From an uncultured Bacilli bacterium (lineage in GTDB: Bacteria > Bacillota_I > Bacilli_A > RF39 > UBA660), in contig CASDHD010000071.1 in the NCBI GenBank assembly GCA_949280095.1, positions 1-5,679 of the forward strand: a DNA stretch of 5,679 nt, read 5' to 3'. The number at the start of each line of letters is the position of its first letter. Within the stretch, counting starts at the first letter, position 1. The notes under the pieces are model-generated. The model saw only the letters and a list, made by a program, of their open reading frames with translations, searched no databases and was not told where the DNA came from. This document shows positions 1 through 5,678 of this stretch, in pieces. Made by a program: the position numbers and the translations under genes.

Positions 1-435
1 AAATGCGTGTATGGCTTGCGCGGCAACCGACCTAACTCTAAATACAGCTTGGAATAAATTAGTACGAGGTCGTAAGTAGGCTTGCTCTCTTAAAAACTCT
101 TTCGTATGTCTTTTGGGTTGAATTGGATAGTCTTCTGGACAGTTTCCTAGAACTGTAATTTCACCTGCTTTAATTTCAAAGTCTTGTTTTCCTTCACTAG
201 GAACTAAAATTCCTTTTATATTTAAAGCACTCCCTACTAAAACTTTACTAATCTCTTCAAAGTTTTTTAAAGAAGTATCGTAAACAACTTGTAAGTGCTT
301 GAAACAAGTTCCATCCGAAAAATCAATAAAGCCAAAATCTTTCTGACGGCGATGGTTACGTACCCAACCATTTATTTCTATTTCTTGATTTAAAAATTTT
401 TCTGTATTCTCGACAATTTCTTTTATATCCATCAT
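1..435 (-). CDS. asnS: Asparaginyl-tRNA synthetase AsnRS, N-terminal part (runs off the left edge)
   Basis: AsnRS attaches asparagine to tRNA-Asn in the cytoplasm and is a class IIb synthetase. Only the first 144-145 codons are present; full-length enzymes of this type are about 460 residues. Residues 1 to about 100 form the OB-fold anticodon-binding domain: NGWVRNHRRQKDFGFIDFSDG near the start is the typical first strands, and YPIQPKRHT at the end of the fold is typical of AsnRS. The class II catalytic domain then begins with EFLREQAYLRPRTN and FQAVFRVRSVAAQAIH. This hinge and helix separate AsnRS from AspRS. Two adjacent ATGs (435 and 432) are possible starts. The AGGAGG at 440-445 lies 4 nt from the first and 7 nt from the second, so the protein may begin at 432. 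The gene follows hisS by about 10 nt and its ribosome binding site overlaps the hisS stop codon, so the two are co-transcribed and probably translationally coupled. Identification is confident; only the exact start is open. Confidence 0.95.
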   Translation of the reverse strand, partial: MMDIKEIVENTEKFLNQEIEINGWVRNHRRQKDFGFIDFSDGTCFKHLQVVYDTSLKNFEEISKVLVGSALNIKGILVPSEGKQDFEIKAGEITVLGNCPEDYPIQPKRHTKEFLREQAYLRPRTNLFQAVFRVRSVAAQAIHAF

Positions 436-439
436 TTTT

Positions 440-445
440 CCTCCT
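440..445 (-). promoter_or_regulatory. asnS ribosome binding site overlapping the hisS stop codon
   Basis: AGGAGG on the minus strand is a full Shine-Dalgarno core. The hisS TAG stop (444-446) supplies its first bases, so ribosomes ending hisS are placed on the asnS start. Spacing is 4 nt to the ATG at 435 and 7 nt to the ATG at 432, which favours 432. Confidence 0.85.
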
Positions 446-1697
446 ATCTTGATACAATATAATCAATGATTTCATTTTCATCAACTTTAGTCTCTTCTTT
501 TGTTAAATTATCTTTTACATTAATTAGACCTTTATTTAAATCTTCGCTATTTAAAATAATAAGTAGTTCTGCATGCAAACGATCTGCTTCTTTAAATTGG
601 CTTTTTAAACTTCTGCCTGTTGTGTCATAATCTGCACTTACGCCACTCATACGTAAATCTTGAGCAAGAGTTATAGCTTTTATTTTTTCTTCTTCATTTA
701 CGTACATAATATAACAATCAAGTGGACGTTTTTCGATTGTTTCCATTTCGTCCATTGCTAACATTAATCGTTCAATTCCGCATGCAAATCCCATGCAAGG
801 AGTGGAAGGTCCTCCTAATTTTTCTACCAGATCATTATATCTTCCACCTGCAGCAATGGTACTTGCCCCTCCCAAAATATTTTCAGAAGAAACAATTTCA
901 AAAACGGTGTAGTCGTAGTAGTCTAATCCTCTTACTAAAGTTTTATCAACTTCATAATCTATATCTAAATAGTTTAAGTATTCTAAAACTTTCTTGAATC
1001 GATTTGTTGATTCTTCACTTTGATAATCTAGAATACTTGGTACATTTTTTAAAATATCGGAATCTTTATCGACTTTACAATCTAAAATGCGTAAGGGATT
1101 GTTTTCGTATCTTTTTTTGCAGTCTTCACATAAGTCGTCCAAATGTGGTTTAAGATATTCTTTTAGTGCTTTTTTATACGCTTCTCGATCTTCTTTAGAG
1201 CCTAGGTTATTGATTTTTACGTTTAAGTTTTTAAATCCTAGCTCTTCAAATAGACGATAAGGCATAGAAATGACTTCAACATCAGTTGCCACATCATTAC
1301 TTCCTAGTATTTCAACTCCGAATTGAGTAAATTCTCTATTTCGACCATTTCCAGGTCTTTCATAACGATACATGGTTCCGTTGTAATATAGTTTTCTTGG
1401 CATATTAGAGCCATACATCTTATTTTCAATAAAACTTCTGACCACTCCTGCTGTGCCCTCAGGTCTTAATGTAAGTTCTCGGTCACTTCTATCTTTGAAG
1501 TCATAAGTCTCTTTGGTAACGATATCAGTGTCATCTCCAACGGTTCGGTGAAATAATTCACGGGCCTCAAATATAGGTGTGCGAATTAAATCGTAGTTAT
1601 AAAATTCGCAATAGTAATCAATATAGCGATTGATTTTCTTTAATTTTAATGCCTCACGGTCGATGACATCATAGGTTCCTTTTGGTTTTGTTATCAT
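444..1697 (-). CDS. hisS: Histidyl-tRNA synthetase HisRS
   Basis: HisRS charges tRNA-His with histidine in the cytoplasm. It is a dimeric class IIa synthetase. The chosen start gives 417 residues, normal for bacterial HisRS. It opens with the family hallmark KPKGTYDV (residues 4-11). Motif 1 is near residue 41 (PIFE). Motif 2 spans about 110-132, with R111 and E113 in YRYERPG and the FTQFGVE loop. The two histidine-specific blocks are LVRGLDYY (254-261) and AAGGRYNDL (282-290). Motif 3 is GFACGIERL (303-311). The anticodon-binding domain runs from about 325 to the end. The frame stays open upstream to a GTG at 1769, but that codon lies inside the T-box antiterminator. The ATG at 1697 has AAGGAG 9 nt upstream and matches the family N-terminus. 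The gene is preceded by a T-box leader and followed closely by asnS. No active-site block appears damaged. Confidence 0.97.
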   Translation of the reverse strand: MITKPKGTYDVIDREALKLKKINRYIDYYCEFYNYDLIRTPIFEARELFHRTVGDDTDIVTKETYDFKDRSDRELTLRPEGTAGVVRSFIENKMYGSNMPRKLYYNGTMYRYERPGNGRNREFTQFGVEILGSNDVATDVEVISMPYRLFEELGFKNLNVKINNLGSKEDREAYKKALKEYLKPHLDDLCEDCKKRYENNPLRILDCKVDKDSDILKNVPSILDYQSEESTNRFKKVLEYLNYLDIDYEVDKTLVRGLDYYDYTVFEIVSSENILGGASTIAAGGRYNDLVEKLGGPSTPCMGFACGIERLMLAMDEMETIEKRPLDCYIMYVNEEEKIKAITLAQDLRMSGVSADYDTTGRSLKSQFKEADRLHAELLIILNSEDLNKGLINVKDNLTKEETKVDENEIIDYIVSR

Positions 1698-1706
1698 TTT
1701 TCTTTT

Positions 1707-1712
1707 CTCCTT
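1707..1712 (-). promoter_or_regulatory. hisS ribosome binding site
   Basis: AAGGAG sits 9 nt before the ATG at 1697, just after the T-run of the T-box terminator. It fixes the hisS start and rules out the longer frame that would begin at GTG 1769. Confidence 0.88.
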
Positions 1713-1721
1713 CCAAAAAAT

Positions 1722-1784
1722 AAAAAAACCTAGAATTCGTAAGGACGCAGAAAATCCGCGCGGTGCCACCTTACTTTACTAGGT
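1722..1784 (-). terminator. T-box attenuator (intrinsic terminator) upstream of hisS
   Basis: On the minus strand ACCTAG (1779-1784) pairs with CTAGGT (1728-1733), and after a small internal loop GTAAGG (1769-1774) pairs with CCTTAC (1739-1744). A run of seven T (1722-1728) follows, then A and six more T. The GTAAGG/CCTTAC pairing is shared with the antiterminator, so the two folds are exclusive in their outer parts. No other terminator is visible after the lipoprotein gene, so this hairpin may also stop read-through from upstream. Confidence 0.88.
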
Positions 1785-1918
1785 ACTCTCAAACTTTTAT
1801 CGCAAAATTATGCGTTTCTATGTTTTCGAAAAGTTGTCTATTTCAGAAAAATTTATTTAGGCATTTGCAGCAATCTAGCCCTCTCTTTAAATACATGTTT
1901 TCTTACTTTTTCTTTTCC
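1722..1918 (-). promoter_or_regulatory. T-box riboswitch in the hisS-asnS leader
   Basis: This is a tRNA-sensing leader RNA that lets transcription continue when its tRNA is uncharged. The invariant T-box core GGTGGCACCGCG is at 1759-1770. The antiterminator pairs GTAAGG (1769-1774) with CCTTAC (1739-1744) around the bulge; the tRNA-end-binding UGGC is at 1765-1768. Stem I base pairs GAAAAG (1912-1917) with CTTTTC (1828-1833). Above it, AGTA (1904-1907) faces GAA (1842-1844), the usual S-turn of the specifier loop. The next helix is AGAAAA (1898-1903) with TTTTCT. The distal part carries AGAGAGGGC (about 1878-1886) and a GCTGCAAA loop, typical of the tRNA-elbow contact. Stem III is CGCA/TGCG (1801-1814). 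The specifier loop reads ATAGACAAC, containing GAC (1836-1838, Asp) and AAC (1833-1835, Asn) but no His codon. UGGC fits tRNAs with G73 (Asn, Asp) rather than tRNA-His (C73). The T-box class is very sure; the cognate tRNA is inferred. Confidence 0.93.
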
Positions 1919-1942
1919 ATAGAAAAATTTATTTATAGGTTT

Positions 1943-1971
1943 ATTTTATTACGAATTGTGGCTTTAGTCAA
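1943..1971 (-). promoter_or_regulatory. Promoter of the hisS-asnS operon
   Basis: TTGACT (-35, 1966-1971) and TAAAAT (-10, 1943-1948) are separated by exactly 17 nt, each matching the sigma-A consensus at five of six positions. Transcription should start near 1936, giving a leader of about 240 nt, normal for a T-box. The -35 box begins one base after the TGA stop (1972-1974) of the upstream lipoprotein gene. Confidence 0.8.
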
Positions 1972-2541
1972 TCAAATATTTTGTCCGAATTTTGGAATTA
2001 AGGCTAAGTTATTTATTTCTTCTGTTTCCATAGTTAGGTTTACTTTTTCGTTGTAAAACTCTATTAGCTCATTTATTTCATACTCGTCTTGCAACCAATT
2101 TTCTTCAATAATAAAATCGAATAGATTTTTTTCATCAATAATTTCAAAATTACTACCTACTTGTATTTCTGGAATTGCCCCTTCTGTATATCCGCCTGGA
2201 TAATGGTATTCTATTTGTGTAATACCACTTTCTAAATCGACATAACTTAGGGTGTCATTCCACGCCCCCCTTGTAGGATGAAATTCATGGAAATTAATTG
2301 CCATAAGTTTTGGCTCTAAAGATTTTCCGTTTAATTCAAGTGTTACAATGCAAAGAAATCCTTTTTCTAAATTATCATAGGAAATAGTTCCATTTATTTC
2401 TGAATCATCGTAATAAATCTTTGATGCCCATCTATACGCTGATTCGCCCACACAGACTACCTTCCCTGTATCTCCACATCCTGTTAAAGTCAATACAGTA
2501 CTTAGACCAAATGCTGCTACTAAAGGTTTAATCTTCTTCAT
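1972..2541 (-). CDS. Predicted lipoprotein of unknown function
   Basis: The protein has 189 residues and I do not recognise its family. The N-terminus is a lipoprotein signal peptide: K2, K3 and K5 form the basic region, about residues 6-18 are hydrophobic, and the lipobox is LTGC with Cys22 as the predicted lipidation site. The mature part (about 168 residues) is acidic and soluble-looking, has no further membrane segment, and should sit on the outer face of the membrane. A stretch with Gly, Tyr and acidic residues (EYHYPGGYTEG) is the most distinctive motif. The start at 2541 is preceded by GAGGTG (2546-2551), which lies within the last codons of the upstream gene. The two frames overlap by 14 nt, so translation is probably coupled. 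The stop is TGA. Candidate roles such as solute binding or envelope function cannot be chosen from the sequence. Confidence 0.85.
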   Translation of the reverse strand: MKKIKPLVAAFGLSTVLTLTGCGDTGKVVCVGESAYRWASKIYYDDSEINGTISYDNLEKGFLCIVTLELNGKSLEPKLMAINFHEFHPTRGAWNDTLSYVDLESGITQIEYHYPGGYTEGAIPEIQVGSNFEIIDEKNLFDFIIEENWLQDEYEINELIEFYNEKVNLTMETEEINNLALIPKFGQNI

Positions 2542-3121
2542 AAGGCACCTCTTTATTTTTTAAAATTCTCTTTTGCTCTTCTCCAAAAGTTTTAATCGTC
2601 CATTCACCATCTTCAAAAGCAACAAACGGTTCTTCCGAATTTTTCCCTTCTTGATGATTTACTTGAATACGATATTTTTCGAAATCATTGTTTTCTAAAA
2701 TAAAATCCAAAGCCTCTTCATAACGCGGAAAGTCTTTTAATAATTCTTCTTTAAACCCAGAACATTGCTGTTGTAACAAGGTCAAAAGTTTATTTGTCAT
2801 TTTAGCATCATTTTGAAAAGATGAAATGAGGTAAGCTTCACAAACGCTATGATAGCTTATATAGTCTGTGTAGTCGGCGATCCCATTTTTACCATCATTT
2901 TCTACTAGATACCTACCAAGAACACTATCTTTTCGTATTTTAAATTCATATACACATTGTTTTATTTGACATTCAAATTCACGAATATCATTCGCCATTT
3001 TAAAAGTTTCTTCTTCCAAGCCTTCCTCCAATAAAGTATCGATAGAAAAAGAATGTAAGAAATCATTCATGTTCAAGGTTATATAATCTGGTGTTTTTCT
3101 ATCTATTCTATATTTCATCAT
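2528..3121 (-). CDS. Hypothetical soluble protein, first gene of a pair with the lipoprotein
   Basis: I do not recognise this protein. The frame is open back to a TTG at 3127, but AGAGG (3130-3134) is only 2 nt from that codon. It lies 8 nt from the ATG at 3121, so I take 3121 as the start, giving 197 residues (MMKYRIDRK...). There is no signal peptide or membrane segment, so it is probably cytoplasmic. It is rich in Glu and Asp, especially in two parts: an LLEEGLEEE patch near residues 31-39 and the C-terminal tail ending VPYEED. The middle (about 95-150) looks helical and has QQQC (Cys at about residue 120). The stop codon lies 14 nt inside the next gene, a predicted lipoprotein. That coupling suggests a joint role, but nothing here shows what it is. 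Confidence 0.8.
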   Translation of the reverse strand: MMKYRIDRKTPDYITLNMNDFLHSFSIDTLLEEGLEEETFKMANDIREFECQIKQCVYEFKIRKDSVLGRYLVENDGKNGIADYTDYISYHSVCEAYLISSFQNDAKMTNKLLTLLQQQCSGFKEELLKDFPRYEEALDFILENNDFEKYRIQVNHQEGKNSEEPFVAFEDGEWTIKTFGEEQKRILKNKEVPYEED

Positions 3122-3129
3122 TTTCAAAA

Positions 3130-3134
3130 CCTCT
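3130..3134 (-). promoter_or_regulatory. Ribosome binding site that decides the start at 3121
   Basis: AGAGG on the minus strand is 8 nt from ATG 3121, 11 nt from the second ATG at 3118 and only 2 nt from the TTG at 3127. ATG 3121 is the best spaced of the three. Confidence 0.7.
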
Positions 3135-3148
3135 CTTTAATTGGATTT

Positions 3149-3177
3149 ATTGTATTACATGTAGAAATAATTGTCTA
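3149..3177 (-). promoter_or_regulatory. Promoter of the hypothetical protein-lipoprotein pair
   Basis: TAGACA (-35, 3172-3177) and TACAAT (-10, 3149-3154) each match the sigma-A consensus at five of six positions, with a 17-nt spacer. Transcription would start near 3142, just before the ribosome binding site. The spacer contains the 8-bp palindrome TACATGTA (3156-3163). The ABC-F stop codon is only 3 nt upstream of the -35 box, and no terminator is seen between them. Confidence 0.65.
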
Positions 3178-3180
3178 GCA

Positions 3181-5064
3181 TTATTCTAATAATTTTTCCC
3201 ATTCTTTTTCTAGTCCTTGTATTTCCTTATTAAGTTTGGTTATGTGATCATTAATTTGACTTGCTTTTTTATAATCGTTAAAGACATCTTCTTTTAACAA
3301 CTCTTCATTTAAGGTCTTTTTTTCATTTTCCAGTTTTTCGATTTTCTTTTCTATTTTTCTTAACTCTTTTTGGTTTTCTTTTGCATCCTTATTCTTTTCT
3401 TTTGAATTTTTTGTTTTAGTTGCTAGAATGTTTTTTGTAAGATTTTCTTCCTTTATCTCGTTATTTCTTTTTTCGAGATAATCTGTGTAATTACAATGAT
3501 AAACATTTGCTCCTTCATTTTCAAACACAACCAAATCAGTAGCTAGTTTTTTTACAAAATATCGATCATGAGATACAAAAAGAATAGTTCCTTTATAAGA
3601 TTCTAAAATATTTTCTAACTTTTCTTTTCCTATTAAATCCATATGGTTTGTAGGTTCATCAAGTAACAAAAAATTAGGTTTACTGTATAAAATTTTGCAA
3701 AGAAGCAGTCTTACTTTTTCGCCACCAGATAAAACATTTACCCTCTTTTTTGTTTCTTCTCCACTAAATAAGAAAGCTCCTAACGCACTTTTGGCTTCAC
3801 TTTCTAAAGCATTTGGGTAGGTACATTTGAATTCTTCAAGTATCGTATGATGCTCATCTAGCATTTTTAGGTTTTGATCAAAGTACGCCATATTTATATG
3901 ATAACCAAATGAGATAGATCCTGATAGAGGTTTTAATAATCCTTCTATCGTTTTTAAAAACGTTGATTTACCTGTTCCATTAGCCCCAATAATTGCAATT
4001 TTTTGCCCCTTGTTGATTTCTAGATTTAATTTAGCAAGAGGTTTTTGATACCCTACTACTAAATCTTTGCAAGTTAAAACTACCTTTCCACTAGGTTCCA
4101 TTTTGTTTAAATTCATTTTAAATGTTTTTTCGTTTTCTTTTCTTGGTTTTTCAAGGATTTCCATTCTCTCAATCATATGTAATTTTGATAATGCCATGGA
4201 AGCCTTTGAGGGTTTATAGCGGAATTTTTCATAGAGTTCCCTTAACCTTTTGATTTCTTTTTGCTGGCGCTCATAGTTTTTTAAATTGCGTTCGTAGTTT
4301 TCTCTTTTTTGATGCTCGTAGGTGCTATAATTTCCTACATATTTTTGAGTAGTTTTATAAGAAATATCATAAATAGTACTCACAATATTGTCTAAAAACA
4401 TTCGATCATGAGAAACGATTACAAAAGCTTTTTTGTAATTTTTTAAATAGTTTTCCAACCAGATGATAGCTTCAATATCTAAATGGTTTGTGGGTTCGTC
4501 TAGAAGTAAAATATCAGGTTCTTGTAATAATAGTTTTAAGAATGCTAATTTGGTTCTTTCGCCACCAGAAAAGTCTTTAATCTTTTTCGTCTTCTCTTCT
4601 TCACTAAAACCAAATTTTTTAAGCATTGTTTCGTATTCCTTTTTATAAGTATATCCACCTAATACTTCATATCGGTCTAGTAAATTTGTGTATTCTATAA
4701 TGATTTTTTCCGAAGAATTTGTTTCCATTTTCTTTAAATATTCTTCCATTTTTCTCTCTATTGCTATAATTTCTGGGAATGCACATCTTATTTCTTCCAA
4801 AAGAGTTGTTTCTTCCGATGTAAAAGAAACTTGTTCTAAATAACCAATGGTAAATGTGCCAATTTTTTGAATAAGAAATGGTGTCTCTTCCATACCTTCC
4901 TCTAACATTTCGTTATGAATTAGAGCATTTAAAAGAGTTGTTTTTCCAGCACCATTTTTGCCAACAATACCAATATGGCTTTTGTCGGTAATTTCTATAT
5001 TGATTTCATCTAGTATGGAATTGCCATTTAAGGAAATAGCAGCATTTTTGATTACGTATTTCAT
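3181..5064 (-). CDS. ABC-F family ATPase (tandem ABC domains, ribosome-associated)
   Basis: ABC-F proteins have two ATPase domains and no membrane domain; they bind the ribosomal E site and act on stalled or drug-bound ribosomes. Domain 1 shows Walker A GKNGAGKTT (35-43), Q-loop Q78, signature FSGGER (165-170), Walker B ILLLDE (185-190) with PTNHLD, and H-loop H219. Domain 2 shows GANGTGKST (360-368), Q397, LSGGEK (445-450), FLLLDE (475-480) with PTNHMD, and H499. Both catalytic glutamates (E190, E480) are intact. The interdomain linker (about 240-325), which reaches toward the P-site tRNA in this family, is basic and helical. The first domain has no long arm. Residues about 530-627 form a charged tail ending in a likely coiled coil. 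The short arm plus C-terminal extension resembles the YdiF/Uup-like group, but resistance-type ABC-F proteins share this layout and I cannot exclude one. GAGGTG (5073-5078) is 8 nt before the ATG. It follows the toxin-like gene by 32 nt with no promoter seen in the gap. Confidence 0.93.
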   Translation of the reverse strand: MKYVIKNAAISLNGNSILDEINIEITDKSHIGIVGKNGAGKTTLLNALIHNEMLEEGMEETPFLIQKIGTFTIGYLEQVSFTSEETTLLEEIRCAFPEIIAIERKMEEYLKKMETNSSEKIIIEYTNLLDRYEVLGGYTYKKEYETMLKKFGFSEEEKTKKIKDFSGGERTKLAFLKLLLQEPDILLLDEPTNHLDIEAIIWLENYLKNYKKAFVIVSHDRMFLDNIVSTIYDISYKTTQKYVGNYSTYEHQKRENYERNLKNYERQQKEIKRLRELYEKFRYKPSKASMALSKLHMIERMEILEKPRKENEKTFKMNLNKMEPSGKVVLTCKDLVVGYQKPLAKLNLEINKGQKIAIIGANGTGKSTFLKTIEGLLKPLSGSISFGYHINMAYFDQNLKMLDEHHTILEEFKCTYPNALESEAKSALGAFLFSGEETKKRVNVLSGGEKVRLLLCKILYSKPNFLLLDEPTNHMDLIGKEKLENILESYKGTILFVSHDRYFVKKLATDLVVFENEGANVYHCNYTDYLEKRNNEIKEENLTKNILATKTKNSKEKNKDAKENQKELRKIEKKIEKLENEKKTLNEELLKEDVFNDYKKASQINDHITKLNKEIQGLEKEWEKLLE

Positions 5065-5096
5065 GTTTGTTGCACCTCATAATAGTAAAGTATTAT

Positions 5097-5564
5097 TTAT
5101 TCTAATTCTTTAAGCATTTTGTTTTTTATTTCATCTATATCCGTAAAAAATAAATTTTTTCCTTGTTTCTTTAGAGCTAATAAATAATTAAAATTATTTA
5201 AAATTTCTTCTTTTAACGAATCAATAACTTTCAACGGTTCCCCGTTTACAATATGAGGATGATCTATATATTTTTCTAAAGTTGGAAAAGCGTTTTGCAG
5301 TAGTATTACTGATTTTTTATTTGCAATTTCTCTTATCATAATCGACTTACAGCTTCCGTATTTCTTAACTTTTTTATCTATGATTGGCTTATATTTAGAA
5401 ACCTTACTGCTTAAAGGAATAAACCATAGAATATCTTTATCTTTGATTGTAAAATATGTAGGCCTCGCACGGCCATTTTCATGGTTTATCATAATCCCCT
5501 TATCATTGATTTTGTCAAAAAAATCGTCTTTGATGTGATATATGTACCCTGTCTTTATTTCCAT
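5097..5564 (-). CDS. Type III toxin-antitoxin toxin, CptIN/ToxN-AbiQ family (endoribonuclease-like)
   Basis: The 155-residue protein resembles toxins of type III systems, which cut RNA and are held inactive by a repeat RNA rather than by a protein. Recognition rests on the opening GYIYHIKDDFF (6-16), RPTYFTIKDKD (34-44), and the core WFIPLSSKVSKYK (47-59), the counterpart of the PLSSP-K-KH segment of ToxN that carries catalytic Ser and Lys. The C-terminal half has a FPTLEKYIDHPHIVNG stretch (93-108) and a charged helix. Tyr7 or Tyr9, Ser52-Ser53, and Lys54 or Lys57 are the likely active-site candidates by analogy. The length fits the family. The frame extends to ATG 5594, but that codon has no ribosome binding site, whereas ATG 5564 has AAGGGGGT 7 nt upstream. 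No tandem repeats are seen upstream within the window. An alternative is an orphan family member with another RNA role. It probably shares a transcript with the ABC-F gene. Confidence 0.75.
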   Translation of the reverse strand: MEIKTGYIYHIKDDFFDKINDKGIMINHENGRARPTYFTIKDKDILWFIPLSSKVSKYKPIIDKKVKKYGSCKSIMIREIANKKSVILLQNAFPTLEKYIDHPHIVNGEPLKVIDSLKEEILNNFNYLLALKKQGKNLFFTDIDEIKNKMLKELE

Positions 5565-5571
5565 TTGGATA

Positions 5572-5578
5572 CCCCCTT
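5572..5578 (-). promoter_or_regulatory. Ribosome binding site that decides the toxin start at 5564
   Basis: AAGGGGG is 7 nt before ATG 5564. The in-frame ATG at 5594 is preceded only by a T-rich stretch with no purine-rich site, so the ten extra residues are unlikely to be translated. Confidence 0.8.
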
Positions 5579-5615
5579 GTATTGATTTTATCATAAGAAA
5601 AAAGAAAACTCTATC

Positions 5616-5678
5616 CTATACAATATTTGAGTTTCCGTATTTTTCAAAAATTTGCTCAATAAAATCTATGATTTTGTT
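5616..5678 (-). CDS. C-terminal end of an unidentified gene (partial, right edge)
   Basis: One frame reads 20 sense codons from the window edge to TAG at 5616-5618, giving an amphipathic, protein-like end (IIDFIEQIFEKYGNSNIV). It would end 51 nt before the toxin start. Twenty open codons in AT-rich DNA can occur by chance, so this is tentative. If real, the toxin is the second gene behind another coding sequence. If not, the stretch may be leader or antitoxin RNA. Confidence 0.4.
   Translation of the reverse strand, partial: NKIIDFIEQIFEKYGNSNIV
5620..5647 (-). promoter_or_regulatory. Weak candidate promoter upstream of the toxin gene
   Basis: TTGAAA (5642-5647) and TATTGT (5620-5625) are 16 nt apart. 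The -35 box is good but the -10 box matches only four of six positions. It lies inside the tentative partial gene and would give a leader of about 50 nt. In DNA this AT-rich such matches are common. Confidence 0.25.

Noticed and set aside
722..997. Open frame on the plus strand, 91 codons
   Set aside because: It lies wholly inside hisS on the opposite strand, its product resembles no known family, and hisS is certain.
1698..1769. Twenty-four extra N-terminal codons for hisS from GTG 1769
   Set aside because: The stretch encodes the T-box antiterminator and terminator, has no ribosome binding site in place, and HisRS proteins start at the KPKGTYDV block.
1823..1832. Palindrome TTTTCGAAAA in the hisS leader
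   Set aside because: Its left half is part of the stem I base of the T-box, so the riboswitch explains it better than an operator does.
1763..2056. Open frame on the plus strand, 97 codons, Phe-rich
   Set aside because: It runs antisense to the T-box leader, the promoter and the end of the lipoprotein gene. Its Phe-rich content is the complement of A-rich leader sequence.
3122..3180. Searched for a terminator after the ABC-F gene
   Set aside because: No GC-rich hairpin with a T-run is present in these 59 nt; they hold only the promoter and ribosome binding site of the next gene.
4463..4648. Open frame on the plus strand, 61 codons
   Set aside because: It is the antisense of the first ABC domain region of the ABC-F gene, a usual shadow of conserved motifs.
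5641..5656. Short inverted repeat around TTTTTGAAAAA near the right edge, considered as a toxin-attenuating terminator
   Set aside because: The loop would be about one base and the stem is A/T only with no T-run after it, so it cannot act as an intrinsic terminator.
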